64,000 nucleotides of DNA from Candidatus Babeliales bacterium. Lineage in GTDB: Bacteria; Babelota; Babeliae; Babelales; RVW-14. The notes under the pieces were generated by a model, which made no database searches, was not told where the DNA came from, and saw only the letters and a program-made list of their open reading frames with translations. The stretch covers positions 132,917-196,916 of the forward strand of contig JAIERW010000001.1 in NCBI GenBank assembly GCA_019746485.1, given 5' to 3'. The translations under genes were made by a program, and so were the position numbers. This document shows, piece by piece, positions 42,774 to 51,266 of this stretch (position 1 is the stretch's first letter; each line of letters starts with the position of its first letter).

Positions 42774-43997
42774 CTACAAATTAGTAATATCACCCATCTT
42801 GAGCACTGGCAAGAAGATGGACATGATAATAAACCCAACAATAAGCCCCATCACCACGGTCATGATAGGACCAATCTTTGCCGTCAGGCCGTCAGTCAAC
42901 TCTTTCAGCTCAACGTCGTAGTCGTGCCCAACGGTCAGCAGCATAGCACCAAGCTTGCCCGACTCTTCCCCCGTGCTAATCATATAGCTTGCAATACTGG
43001 GAAAAATGCCCGTCTGCTTAAGATACTTTGCTATCTTACCTTCTTTTATAATTTTATCACGCGCATCGCGCAATTTCTGTACCAGTACTCGATTTTCGAC
43101 AATATTACACACAATGTCAAGCGCCTCGGCCAGGTTAACGCCGCTGTTAATCAGCATGCCCAGCGTTTTGCTAAATTGCACAATAGCTTTGGTACGCGAA
43201 AAATAAGCAGTCACGGGAAACTTTAATAAGATCTCATCAAACTTGTAGGCACCACTTTTGGTAGATTTCCAATACGTAAAGAGCACCACAATCAACAGCA
43301 AGCCACCTGCAATTTCAAGAAAGTGGTGCACCAAAAGATTCGACAGTGCCACCAAAATTTTGGTTGGAACAGGCAAGTCAGTCTTCATGCGCTTAAACAT
43401 ATCTTGCAACCGCGGTACCAACACCGTCAATAGCCCCACTACCACTAAGCCAGCAAATGACAACATCATAATTGGTTGCGACATTGCTTTCTTTACTTTT
43501 TTGCGCGTCTCTTCAGCACGTTCTAAATAATCGGTCAAGCTTTCTAAAATTGAATCTAAGTTACCGCTCGCTTCACCAGCGCGCACCAGCTGCACATAAA
43601 CATTGGAAAAAACTTTGGGATATTTAGAAAGCTCTTTTGCAAACGGCTCACCAGATTTAACACCGTCGCGCACGCGAATAAGCAAGCGGTTAAAGCGCCC
43701 TTCAAATTGTTCAATCAACAACTCAAGTGCTTGCAACAGCGGGATACCCGCACGCAACAACACCGCCAGCTGCTTGGTAAACAACACAACAACTTTTACT
43801 TCAATAGGCCTTTCAAAAAGCATTTTGAGCGAAAAGCCACCGGCAGCAGCTGAGCCAGCCGTTATCTCTTTAATATTGACCGGCATGAGCCCCTGGCCTT
43901 GCAAAATTTCTTTGGCTGCGTGCAGAGACACTGCGTCGATGGTACCCGTCACACGGCCGCCCCGCCGATTAAAAGAATCATACTTATAAAGAGGCAT
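42774..43997 (-). CDS. gspF: Type II secretion inner-membrane platform protein GspF
   Basis: 407 residues. Opens MPLYKYDSFNRRGGRVTGTI, then two T2SSF domains with membrane helices (MMLSFAGLVVVGLLTVLVPR, LLLIVVLFTYW and IMTVVMGLIVGFIIMSIFL). The motifs KQLAVLLRAGIPLLQALELL and SKTLGMLINSGVNLAEALDI are the repeated family signatures. GGAGCACGTGAGC precedes the ATG. It is first of gspFGHIJK-mce; gspD, gspE and the peptidase gspO are not in this window. Confidence 0.94.
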   Translation of the reverse strand: MPLYKYDSFNRRGGRVTGTIDAVSLHAAKEILQGQGLMPVNIKEITAGSAAAGGFSLKMLFERPIEVKVVVLFTKQLAVLLRAGIPLLQALELLIEQFEGRFNRLLIRVRDGVKSGEPFAKELSKYPKVFSNVYVQLVRAGEASGNLDSILESLTDYLERAEETRKKVKKAMSQPIMMLSFAGLVVVGLLTVLVPRLQDMFKRMKTDLPVPTKILVALSNLLVHHFLEIAGGLLLIVVLFTYWKSTKSGAYKFDEILLKFPVTAYFSRTKAIVQFSKTLGMLINSGVNLAEALDIVCNIVENRVLVQKLRDARDKIIKEGKIAKYLKQTGIFPSIASYMISTGEESGKLGAMLLTVGHDYDVELKELTDGLTAKIGPIMTVVMGLIVGFIIMSIFLPVLKMGDITNL

Positions 43998-44144
43998 TGC
44001 TCACGTGCTCCTCAACTCGTTTGAAATTCATATGGTAATTTCTTGCAAAGGTAGATAGTTCTCTGGTATGTTTTCGTAATTAATACACTATTTTAGCGTA
44101 TTGTTACCAACCGCCAACCCCACTTTAGCAGAAAGGATTCCTGA

Positions 44145-45284
44145 ATGAAAAGAAAAAAACTCTTTTTTCTTTCTCTTCTTTTCACAGCTCTTTTCTTACC
44201 GCTGCACTCACCACTGCTGCTTGCCCGCAAAACATCAATAAAAAAAGTAAAGCACCTACCCAAGCAACTCGACTTTGACGATGTTTTAGGAAAAGATGTA
44301 ACGCCCTTGCAGTTTAGTACCAACAGCATTCGCAACTACTTTCGCAGCTTAAACTGCTCGCAACTTGCCTTGCGAAGCAGAACCAAGAAAGCAAAAGAGC
44401 ACGACTTTAATTTATCAATGAATAAATTTATTAAAGAAATGTACAACACACGAAGCTATGCTCAAACACTCTCGCAAGACGGAACCAACATTGTTGAATT
44501 TTTAACACTTGCGCACGAGCTGAATCTGGGGGCCCATGAAGTTTATGTTGGCATGCGCTTGTTTAACCAAAAGTTAAAAGCGTGGGACTGCGAACTGGTT
44601 GATAACACCGTTGTCTTGCAAATTTTGCCCGCTTTTGCCGAAGCACTACCGCACTATTTGAACAAAAAAATAGCAAAAAATAATAAGAAAAACGATTTGC
44701 GCTTTATCCGCCGCCACACCGAAAGCTTGCTCATTTCGCGCTTTACCGAAAAGTTTAGATCGTTTAAAAAAGACCCAGACGTCTTTTTATCTGATCTTTC
44801 GTACGACATTGCAGCAAGTATTAAAAAGCAGCTGCGCATTCACGAGCAAAAGTCGGCACAGGAAGAAGAAGAGCATGAAGTACGCTCACGCCTGCGCCAA
44901 CAAACGGTTCGCTTTTTAGAAACCATGCTTACCAAACAAATTTGGAATTTTAGATCGCCAGAAGGCGTGTGGGATTCTTTCTTAACCGTTGCCAACGACC
45001 TACAACTACTTGGTACTAACGGCGTTATTGACCACATGGACGATCTTGACGGCCTGCTGTGGGACCACACCAACCGCTTTTGCTATTATCTCGACCTGAC
45101 CGGCGGCGCCCAGCCAATGGACTTTTTTGACGAAATTGAACAAGATCTTGCTAATGGCGTTATCTACTTTTTAGAAGCTGATGAGCAAGATGATGGTATA
45201 AAAACTAAAAAAGAAACATTGCTTGATGCACTGGCTCAAGCAAAAACGAAAGCTATTGCTTTTGAACGCGGCATTATTTGCTAG
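44145..45284 (+). CDS. Secreted protein of unknown function
   Basis: 379 residues. Signal peptide in residues 1-27 (MKRKKLFFLSLLFTALFLPL...). The mature part is helical, Lys/Arg- and Leu-rich, with LNLGAHEVYVGMRLFNQKL, a basic segment LNKKIAKNNKKNDLRFIRRH and an acidic Gln/Glu segment, then GVIDHMDDLDGLLWDHTN. No family recognised. It is divergent from gspF and first of a plus-strand run of secreted proteins. It might be a secretion substrate, by position only. Confidence 0.6.
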   Translation: MKRKKLFFLSLLFTALFLPLHSPLLLARKTSIKKVKHLPKQLDFDDVLGKDVTPLQFSTNSIRNYFRSLNCSQLALRSRTKKAKEHDFNLSMNKFIKEMYNTRSYAQTLSQDGTNIVEFLTLAHELNLGAHEVYVGMRLFNQKLKAWDCELVDNTVVLQILPAFAEALPHYLNKKIAKNNKKNDLRFIRRHTESLLISRFTEKFRSFKKDPDVFLSDLSYDIAASIKKQLRIHEQKSAQEEEEHEVRSRLRQQTVRFLETMLTKQIWNFRSPEGVWDSFLTVANDLQLLGTNGVIDHMDDLDGLLWDHTNRFCYYLDLTGGAQPMDFFDEIEQDLANGVIYFLEADEQDDGIKTKKETLLDALAQAKTKAIAFERGIIC

Positions 45285-45314
45285 TTTTAACCTTTTCTTC
45301 AAGGAGTTTTTTTA

Positions 45315-45758
45315 ATGAAGAATTTTTTTAAGAATTTACAGCACGCAGCACTCACTATATTTGTTGTAACTACTCTTGGTAACCAAGCACAAGCTGCTGC
45401 CAACAACACTACTATTGCCAATGCAAAAAATGCGCTTAACAGCGTAGTATCACAAGTAGAATCGTCACTAAAAAGAGTTGGTTATACCGGCTCTACAATA
45501 TCTGCGATACTGGCAAACTTAACAGACTTTGGTATCAGTGGCCCAAAAAACATAACAAATCCCAATGCCGATGCCGTTACCCAAGCTCAGCAAATTGCTA
45601 AAGATTTAAGAACTCAAATAATTATTAATGATAGCAAGTTGGCTTATACAACCAACCAAAATATACAAGCCGTAATTGCCGCCGCTGCGCCAACAGGTAC
45701 TCTGGGTGTACTTGCCAACCAATATGAAACAGCAATCAATGGCATAACTGCTTCATAA
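45315..45758 (+). CDS. Small secreted protein, tandem family member 1
   Basis: 147 residues; signal peptide 1-28 (FFKNLQHAALTIFVVTTLGNQAQA). Ala/Asn/Thr-rich mature part with AKNALNSVVSQVESSLKRVGYTG, closely matching ATNAFNSIISRTNSSLKNVGYTG in the 45989 protein, and AQQIAKDLRTQI matching AQTAAKNLKTQI. Unknown function; likely a helical bundle. AAGGAG precedes the ATG. Confidence 0.65.
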   Translation: MKNFFKNLQHAALTIFVVTTLGNQAQAAANNTTIANAKNALNSVVSQVESSLKRVGYTGSTISAILANLTDFGISGPKNITNPNADAVTQAQQIAKDLRTQIIINDSKLAYTTNQNIQAVIAAAAPTGTLGVLANQYETAINGITAS

Positions 45759-45779
45759 AAATTTTATAGTTTTTTTAAA

Positions 45780-45820
45780 AGAGAGGCTGCTTTAGACAAA
45801 TTCTAAAGCAGCCTCTCTTT
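45780..45820 (+). terminator. Intrinsic terminator
   Basis: Sixteen-base-pair perfect stem (GAGAGGCTGCTTTAGA and its complement) with loop CAAAT, followed by CTTTGCTTT. It separates family member 1 from the promoter of member 2. Confidence 0.88.
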
Positions 45821-45901
45821 GCTTTACAGCCCTTATTTTTACAACCAAAAAGCCTTAAAAATGAGTTTGGGGGATTGTGGAAATATTTTCTAATAGAATT
45901 A

Positions 45902-45931
45902 TTGACTTTGTTTATTATGAGTCTTTATAAT
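45902..45931 (+). promoter_or_regulatory. Strong sigma-70-type promoter for the 45989 gene
   Basis: TTGACT at 45902-45907 and TATAAT at 45926-45931, an 18-base spacer, about 57 bases before the start codon. It probably drives the 45989-48377 run as one transcript. Confidence 0.7.
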
Positions 45932-45988
45932 AAGTAATAACACAAAAAATTACGTATTAATTGTAAAAAATACCCAAAAGGAGATTTT

Positions 45989-46453
45989 ATGAATAGTGCC
46001 AAAAGCGTACGCTTTACCACCCTTGCCCTGCTCATTGCAGCAGCAATTACCAGCCAGGCTCAGCCTGCAGCAACAAGTACCAACATTACTGTCGCCACCA
46101 ATGCTTTTAACAGTATAATTTCAAGAACAAATAGCAGTCTCAAAAACGTTGGTTATACCGGTACAACTACCGCACAGGCTCTAGCAAACTTAACAGCTTT
46201 CATTCAGAATGGTCTGAATATAGACCTACAAAATGCAAACCAAACAGCAGTTGCACAAGCTCAAACGGCAGCAAAAAATCTTAAAACACAGATTGCGCTT
46301 GATAAAGGTTATCTTGACAGCAAAACCGCCATCAACATTCAAAAGGTAATAAGCGATACCGCATCAACCGGCGCCTTGGGTAAACTTTCGATAGGTTTTT
46401 TTCAGTCAGTGAGAGCTATAACAATGCCACAAGCAGCGCCAATACAACCATAA
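45989..46453 (+). CDS. Small secreted protein, tandem family member 2
   Basis: 154 residues; signal peptide 1-25 (FTTLALLIAAAITSQAQ). Shares NSIISRTNSSLKNVGYTG and the following LANLTAF/LANLTDF with member 1. TASTGALGKLS parallels AAPTGTLGVLA near the end. The tail is Pro/Gln/Ala-rich. AAAAGGAG is upstream. Unknown function. Confidence 0.65.
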   Translation: MNSAKSVRFTTLALLIAAAITSQAQPAATSTNITVATNAFNSIISRTNSSLKNVGYTGTTTAQALANLTAFIQNGLNIDLQNANQTAVAQAQTAAKNLKTQIALDKGYLDSKTAINIQKVISDTASTGALGKLSIGFFQSVRAITMPQAAPIQP

Positions 46454-46468
46454 TCCTGGAGATTTATT

Positions 46469-47377
46469 ATGAACTTTGTAAAAAATTTACAGATGACTGT
46501 CCTTTCCGTACTTGTTGCAACAGCTAGTGCTTGTCAGCTCAATGCAGCTGCATCGCTTGAGTCGTTGCAAGAAAGTGCTAACAATAATCAAGATAAGCTC
46601 AACATGCTCTGCTCGAAAGCCGACAACTCACTCAATCTTTGCGGCGTAGTTCCCGTTACTATTGTGGCGCGTACAACTAACTGCCAAGAAACCATCAATT
46701 TTTTAGAAACTTTTATTGAGCAAGGACCACGCTCAACCAACCTTAACCCGCAAGCAATGAGCGCAGCACAAAGCTCCGCACAGGTCTTGCGCAACTTTTT
46801 ACAAACTTCGTATAACGAACTTCAGGCCATACAGCAAGAGCTTCAGCAAAATCCCGACGAACAAGAACGCGACGCTCTTCAACTCCGCATTAACAAACAA
46901 GTAAACTCATTCAGCACAAGAAGCTCATCTGGGCCTGCAACAACCATTTTAATAGACCCAAGGCCGTTGAGCAATTTCCAATCTGATGTTGATGCAATGG
47001 TAAGCGGAAGAATGACCAAGCCATATGGCCTGCCGACACCCACAATACCAAGGACATTTACATTTGACAGATTGATCAGCGACGTAAAGATAGCCCTCGA
47101 CAAATGTTCTTACGGCTACCCAATGGTCAAAGTAGCAAATGAATACGACGCCACCATGTTCTTTCTTAATTACTTCATTGAAAATGGCCCAGGACTTTCT
47201 CCAGACAACACTCACAAGCCAAATAAAAAGGTGACAAAGAAAACCAAACAAATCGCTCAAAAACTTAAATCAGGGCTCGAGCAAGCTAAGCAAGACAATG
47301 TTGTTAGCCAAGAATTACGCCAGCTTGTTGATGAGTTTAAAAACTTAATCACAAAAATTGCGCCAACACAACATTAA
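46469..47377 (+). CDS. Secreted protein with two family modules, tandem family member 3
   Basis: 302 residues; signal peptide 1-27 (MNFVKNLQMTVLSVLVATASA...). Residues about 40-120 (LCSKADNSLNLCG...INFLETFIEQGP) form one module; a Gln/Glu helix and a linker follow; residues 190-300 form a second module whose IALDKCSYGYPMVKVANEYD and NYFIENGPGL match the 47889 protein nearly residue for residue. The layout suggests a fusion of two family units. CTGGAGA precedes the ATG. Confidence 0.68.
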   Translation: MNFVKNLQMTVLSVLVATASACQLNAAASLESLQESANNNQDKLNMLCSKADNSLNLCGVVPVTIVARTTNCQETINFLETFIEQGPRSTNLNPQAMSAAQSSAQVLRNFLQTSYNELQAIQQELQQNPDEQERDALQLRINKQVNSFSTRSSSGPATTILIDPRPLSNFQSDVDAMVSGRMTKPYGLPTPTIPRTFTFDRLISDVKIALDKCSYGYPMVKVANEYDATMFFLNYFIENGPGLSPDNTHKPNKKVTKKTKQIAQKLKSGLEQAKQDNVVSQELRQLVDEFKNLITKIAPTQH

Positions 47378-47410
47378 TCGAAATTTTACTTTAATAAGAA
47401 AGGAAAGATA

Positions 47411-47845
47411 ATGATAACATTCAAAAGGATATCAATCTCCATGCTCGCTGTTGTTGCAGCGCTCACCATAAATACCCACGTTCAAGCGTCAGATTATGAC
47501 ACTGCAGAAAGAAAACTACAAATAGTTCTTGTCACCATGACTAATGCTATTCTTAAATATTACAAAGAAAGGCCTCTGACCAGTGAGCAGACAAGGGGCT
47601 ATGTAGCCACTACCTGCCTTTCTCCTCAGGGAACGAATGGTGCCTTCGGGCCAATCAACCGATTCACAGAGCAATTCAAAGATGAAAAAAATCCGGCGTA
47701 CACCGTGGCAAAACAGCTATCGAGAAAGTTGAGACAAGTTATTTATACCTACAACATAAACAGTGATTACGCAGGAACAGTAGCAGCCGTACCAGAACTT
47801 ATGAACTTGATAAAACAACTTCAAACGGAACTTGCAAAGCTGTAA
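47411..47845 (+). CDS. Small secreted protein, tandem family member 4 (divergent)
   Basis: 144 residues; signal peptide 1-26 (ISMLAVVAALTINTHVQA). Mature part helical with TAERKLQIVLVTMTNAILKY and a C-terminal AVPELMNLIKQLQTELAKL that fits the end of members 3 and 5 (LVDEFKNLITKI, LSKQFKNLIAEI). Weakest match in the set. AGAAAGGAAAG precedes the ATG. Confidence 0.62.
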   Translation: MITFKRISISMLAVVAALTINTHVQASDYDTAERKLQIVLVTMTNAILKYYKERPLTSEQTRGYVATTCLSPQGTNGAFGPINRFTEQFKDEKNPAYTVAKQLSRKLRQVIYTYNINSDYAGTVAAVPELMNLIKQLQTELAKL

Positions 47846-47888
47846 CACGCCCGATAATCAAAAATAGGTAAAAAACAGGAGATTTATT

Positions 47889-48377
47889 ATGAATTTTTCT
47901 AAAAACTTAAAACTTGCCGCCCTTGCTCTACTCGTTGCAACAGCAGTTGGTAGCGAATTGAACGCTCTAGACATTATGCCTAAGCCAGCAATTATTACCG
48001 GCCCAGCGCAAAACGCAGTCAATAACATTATTGACGAAATACGAGTAGCTCTTGATAAATGCCGCACTGGCTACCCTATGGTCAAGGTAGCTTCCCGACG
48101 TGATGAGACTATGTTCTTTCTTGGGTGCTTTGTTAACAATGGCCCAGGCTTACCAAAAGGCACACAACGACGAGAAGGGAAAATTGCTCAAGCAAAAAAT
48201 ATAGCAGGAAAGATAAAAACACTAATCGAATCTTATAATTCAACTCTGAAAAGCTCATCGGTCACCGCCAGCGAAACGCATAGAATAGAACAATCTGCAA
48301 CCAGCGGCGAGTTACGCAACCTTAGCAAGCAGTTTAAAAATTTAATTGCAGAAATCGCTCCATCACAAGGTTGGTAA
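47889..48377 (+). CDS. Small secreted protein, tandem family member 5
   Basis: 162 residues; signal peptide 1-26 (LKLAALALLVATAVGSELNA). The core IRVALDKCRTGYPMVKVASR, then ETMFFLGCFVNNGPGL, is shared with the second module of member 3; the ending LSKQFKNLIAEIAPSQ matches FKNLITKIAPTQ. The leader AAAACAGGAGATTTATTATG is similar to the one before member 3, so duplication included the ribosome site. Confidence 0.68.
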   Translation: MNFSKNLKLAALALLVATAVGSELNALDIMPKPAIITGPAQNAVNNIIDEIRVALDKCRTGYPMVKVASRRDETMFFLGCFVNNGPGLPKGTQRREGKIAQAKNIAGKIKTLIESYNSTLKSSSVTASETHRIEQSATSGELRNLSKQFKNLIAEIAPSQGW

Positions 48378-48390
48378 AAAAGTTTAGTTA

Positions 48391-48424
48391 AAAAAGGCAC
48401 CGCAAAATTGCGGTGCCTTTTTTA
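48391..48424. terminator. Bidirectional intrinsic terminator
   Basis: Stem AAAAAGGCACCGCA with its complement around loop AAAT, followed by a T run. It lies between the convergent 47889 gene and the ABC ATPase gene. Confidence 0.9.
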
Positions 48425-48434
48425 TTTCTTACTT

Positions 48435-49151
48435 TTATTCTTGAAACCGCTGCACCACAACCGACCGCACACCCTGCGCATCCACAACTAATTCAAAATA
48501 ACTTTGCTGCGCGTAGCGCATAACCAACTCGCGGTCGTGACAAATAATCAAAACGGTAAGCCCAGTAGTCTGCACCAGATCATGTAAAAACGACATTACC
48601 ATCTCAGCATTTTGCTCATCAAGTGCCGCTGTTGGTTCGTCGAGCAACAAAATATTAGTCGACTTTTGTAGCGCCATCAATATTGCCAAAATTTGCCGCT
48701 GCCCACCAGAAAGTAAGTGTACCGGTTTTTTTATATCAATACCAAAGCGCTCTACAAAAGCTGGCACTGGCTTGTGGGCCGGCAACGCAGCCAAGCCGGG
48801 TTGTGACGGCAGATTAGCAAGGCGCAAGTTTTGTTCAAACGACAGTTGATCAGCCAGCATGACATCAAACTTTTGCTGAACCATATTAATGGTATTTAGT
48901 GCGTCGTATTGCTCTTTGCCCGTCGCTAGCATTTGCACGCTGCTCTCAACAACCACCGTGCCCTCAACAAGTTCTTGCTTTTCCAGCTTGCCGCGCAGCA
49001 ATCTAAACAGCGTAGATTTACCCGCGCCATTAAAACCTCTGATAAAATGAATGCGCCCTTTTTCAAAACTAACCGTTAAATCTTTGAAAAAGTCTGGCGC
49101 TTGTGGTGCAAATTTAAAATTAAGATTTTTAATTTCAAGTGCGTATGTCAT
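48435..49151 (-). CDS. ABC importer ATPase (TrpZ-like)
   Basis: 238 residues. Walker A GFNGAGKST, signature LLSGGQRQILAILMAL, Walker B NILLLDEPTAALD, switch His in IICHDRE. The LSGGQRQ context and partner genes match the ATPase of the CUT2-related ABC_sub_bind systems such as TrpXYZ. It starts 3 bases after the permease. It powers import of an amino acid or similar solute; the specificity is not readable here. Confidence 0.88.
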   Translation of the reverse strand: MTYALEIKNLNFKFAPQAPDFFKDLTVSFEKGRIHFIRGFNGAGKSTLFRLLRGKLEKQELVEGTVVVESSVQMLATGKEQYDALNTINMVQQKFDVMLADQLSFEQNLRLANLPSQPGLAALPAHKPVPAFVERFGIDIKKPVHLLSGGQRQILAILMALQKSTNILLLDEPTAALDEQNAEMVMSFLHDLVQTTGLTVLIICHDRELVMRYAQQSYFELVVDAQGVRSVVVQRFQE

Positions 49152-49154
49152 GGT

Positions 49155-50048
49155 TTAAACCCCCAAATCATTAACGTTTTTATTCGTGCGGCTGGTGCGA
49201 AAGCGGTTGATAACCATCAACAAAACCAGGAGCGACTGCATCATGGTAAAATATTTTAAATTAAAACCAACTTTGAGCAGCAGCTGCTGCAGCGCACAAT
49301 AAACAACCAAGCCAACCAGCGGCACATTGACAGAAAATGAACGCACAAAAAAGCACAATGATTTTCCCAAAATAAGCGCCGTAATACAAAACAACGCCAT
49401 ACCAAAACCAGCGTTAGTATCTACAAAGCCACTTGATTGTGCCACCAAATAGCCCGAAACACCGGCAAGCCCGTTGGCAAGTGCCACGCCAGTCAGCACC
49501 ACAAAGTTGGTAGAGATACCATAATTTTCGAAAAATTTTGGGTTGTAACCAAACACCGCGCATGCGTAACCAAGCTGTGTGCGTAACAACAAAAACAAAC
49601 CAACCAGCAGCACCAAGCAGACCACCAGCAACATAATCAGCTCTGGATTTTTTACAAAATATTCAGAAATAACGAGCGGGTTACGCAAGCCACTCAGCGA
49701 GCGGTGCGCGTTGCCCAAAACAAATTGATTCACACCATGAAAAATACCGATCGTTAAAATGCTTGAAAGCAAGTGCGGCACGCGGCCGTACTGCGTCAGC
49801 AACGCAGTCACCAGCCCTACCAACATGCCGCCAGCAAAGCTTAACAAAAAAATAATCGGCGCATACAAAAACATGGGTACACCTTGGCCAACAAACATAA
49901 AATTTGCCGCCAATATTGAACCAAACACATACGCACTTTCTATGCTAATGTTGGGCACTTTTAAAAGCGAGAAGGCAATGTACCCGCCAAGAATGAGTGG
50001 CAGATACATGCATAATTGTTCAAGAATAATAAGCGATACGTTAAACAT
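49155..50048 (-). CDS. ABC importer permease (BPD_transp_2 type, TrpY-like)
   Basis: 297 residues with about eight to nine helices (MYLPLILGGYIAFSLLKVPN, IIFLLSFAGGMLVGLVTALL, LLVVCLVLLVGLFLLL and others). The motif VVLTGVALANGLAGVSGYLVAQ is typical of this permease class. Cotranscribed with the ATPase; separated from the binding protein by a 218-base gap that holds repeat copy C. Confidence 0.86.
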   Translation of the reverse strand: MFNVSLIILEQLCMYLPLILGGYIAFSLLKVPNISIESAYVFGSILAANFMFVGQGVPMFLYAPIIFLLSFAGGMLVGLVTALLTQYGRVPHLLSSILTIGIFHGVNQFVLGNAHRSLSGLRNPLVISEYFVKNPELIMLLVVCLVLLVGLFLLLRTQLGYACAVFGYNPKFFENYGISTNFVVLTGVALANGLAGVSGYLVAQSSGFVDTNAGFGMALFCITALILGKSLCFFVRSFSVNVPLVGLVVYCALQQLLLKVGFNLKYFTMMQSLLVLLMVINRFRTSRTNKNVNDLGV

Positions 50049-50091
50049 TACGTTCCTAAAATTTAAGATCTATTCTTTTGCTTCTATTCAG

Positions 50092-50266
50092 TATCCCTCG
50101 ATACATTCTACTTCGCTAAAGCTTCGTAGAACACTCGGGATGAGCGAGCTTTGATACGCCTTAACAACTACTCAAGATGATTTTACTGACCATGTCTATA
50201 AAAACCAAAAACTCTGCCTATTTTTTTCATCCCGAGTTTTTTTCGCAAGAAAAAAGTATCGAGGGG
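50092..50266. repeat. REPIN-like inverted pair of hairpin repeats, copy C (second sequence type)
   Basis: Left unit 50092-50143 starts with CCCTCGATAC and ends ACTCGGGATGA; right unit 50227-50266 starts TCATCCCGAGT and ends GTATCGAGGG, exact complements. In each unit ATCCC and CGA pair with TCGGGAT, and the centre closes through TTCTAC/GTAGAA (left) or TTTTTTC-GCAA-GAAAAAA (right). Same plan and same 83-base spacer as copy A, different end-box sequence. It separates two genes of one ABC operon and reaches the stop of the binding protein gene. Confidence 0.78.
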
Positions 50267-51220
50267 TTAAATCACAATCCCAGAGTTCATCAAAAATACC
50301 ATCTCACGACTCAACGGCAAGCCCTGCGCAGCGGCAGCCTGCGTATTTAACTTAATTTTATTATTAGCCAGCGGCGTTGACGGAATGTTGGTTGGGTTCT
50401 TGCCTTCGTTCAAAATTAAGAGCGCTTTTTTAGCACCTTCAACACCAAAGTCATATTCTTCAACACCAAAACCAAGAGCGGCACCTTTTGCCGGCGAATC
50501 TAAATCAGTTGCATAAAGCGTTACGCCATGCTGGTTGCACAGCTTTATTAAGCCTTCCAAGCCCGAAACAACCGTGTTGTCTTTGAGCACCATAACTGCA
50601 TCAACCGTGCTCATTGCGGAAGAAACTTTGCCATAAATTTCACTGGCAGCGTAAACTTCCATGCCCATAACTTCAATGCCGTGCACACCAGCCAAGCGAA
50701 CAATTTCTTCTTTATCTTTGCCAAAGCCACTGTTGGGGTCGTACACCAGCAACATGCGCTTCATGCTTGGTTTAAGCGTGCGCAACAGCGCAAGCTGCAA
50801 TTCATAATTAGTTACTTCAATAACGCCCGTCACATTATTATTTGAAGCCTGTTCAGCATCAATTATCCCACTACCAACAGGATCGGAAACTGCGCCAAAA
50901 ACAATCGGCACGAGCTGTTGTTTTTTGATACTTATTTCTTTAAGCATTTGGGCCGGTTGGCGTGCAATAGCAAATGCCAAGTCATAGTTACCTGCCAAAA
51001 TTTCTTCAACTTGCGAGCGCATGAGCGAGCGATTACCATTGGCATTGTACGTGGTACATTCATAATTTGCGGTTGTATCTTGTTGCAATGTTTTACGAAA
51101 GCCCTGCTCAATTTGTTCCAAGCTTGGGTGCGTTACCGGTGTTAAAATTGCTACGCGGTGCGTGCGCGTTGCTGTTGCGTGCACAATTTTTGGCTCTGGT
51201 GCGTAGAGCAGGTACGCCAA
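50267..51220 (-). CDS. ABC transporter substrate-binding protein (ABC_sub_bind, TrpX-like), 5' end frameshifted
   Basis: Periplasmic binding protein. VAILTPVTHPSLEQIEQGF, LVPIVFGAVSDPVGSGII, NVTGVIEVTNYELQLALL, LLVYDPNSGFG and GVTLYATDLDSPAKGAALGFG are the ABC_sub_bind pattern. The open frame begins at a TTG (51220) without a ribosome site and lacks a proper signal peptide. An ATG at 51266 begins the right kind of sequence: removing one A from a run of seven (51257-51263) gives MKKYYFGLHVCLTGYLAYLL in frame. The true gene is therefore probably 50267-51266, broken by a one-base insertion, a sequencing error, or slippage-controlled. Confidence 0.82.
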   Translation of the reverse strand: MAYLLYAPEPKIVHATATRTHRVAILTPVTHPSLEQIEQGFRKTLQQDTTANYECTTYNANGNRSLMRSQVEEILAGNYDLAFAIARQPAQMLKEISIKKQQLVPIVFGAVSDPVGSGIIDAEQASNNNVTGVIEVTNYELQLALLRTLKPSMKRMLLVYDPNSGFGKDKEEIVRLAGVHGIEVMGMEVYAASEIYGKVSSAMSTVDAVMVLKDNTVVSGLEGLIKLCNQHGVTLYATDLDSPAKGAALGFGVEEYDFGVEGAKKALLILNEGKNPTNIPSTPLANNKIKLNTQAAAAQGLPLSREMVFLMNSGIVI

Positions 51221-51266
51221 ATAGCCAGTTAAACAAACGTGGAGGCCGAAGTAATATTTTTTTCAT

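Noticed and set aside
47620-47660. CTCCTCAGGGA inside the 47411 gene, like an end box of the REPIN-like repeat
   Set aside because: No matching complementary box or central stem around it, and it codes for ordinary family sequence; taken as chance.
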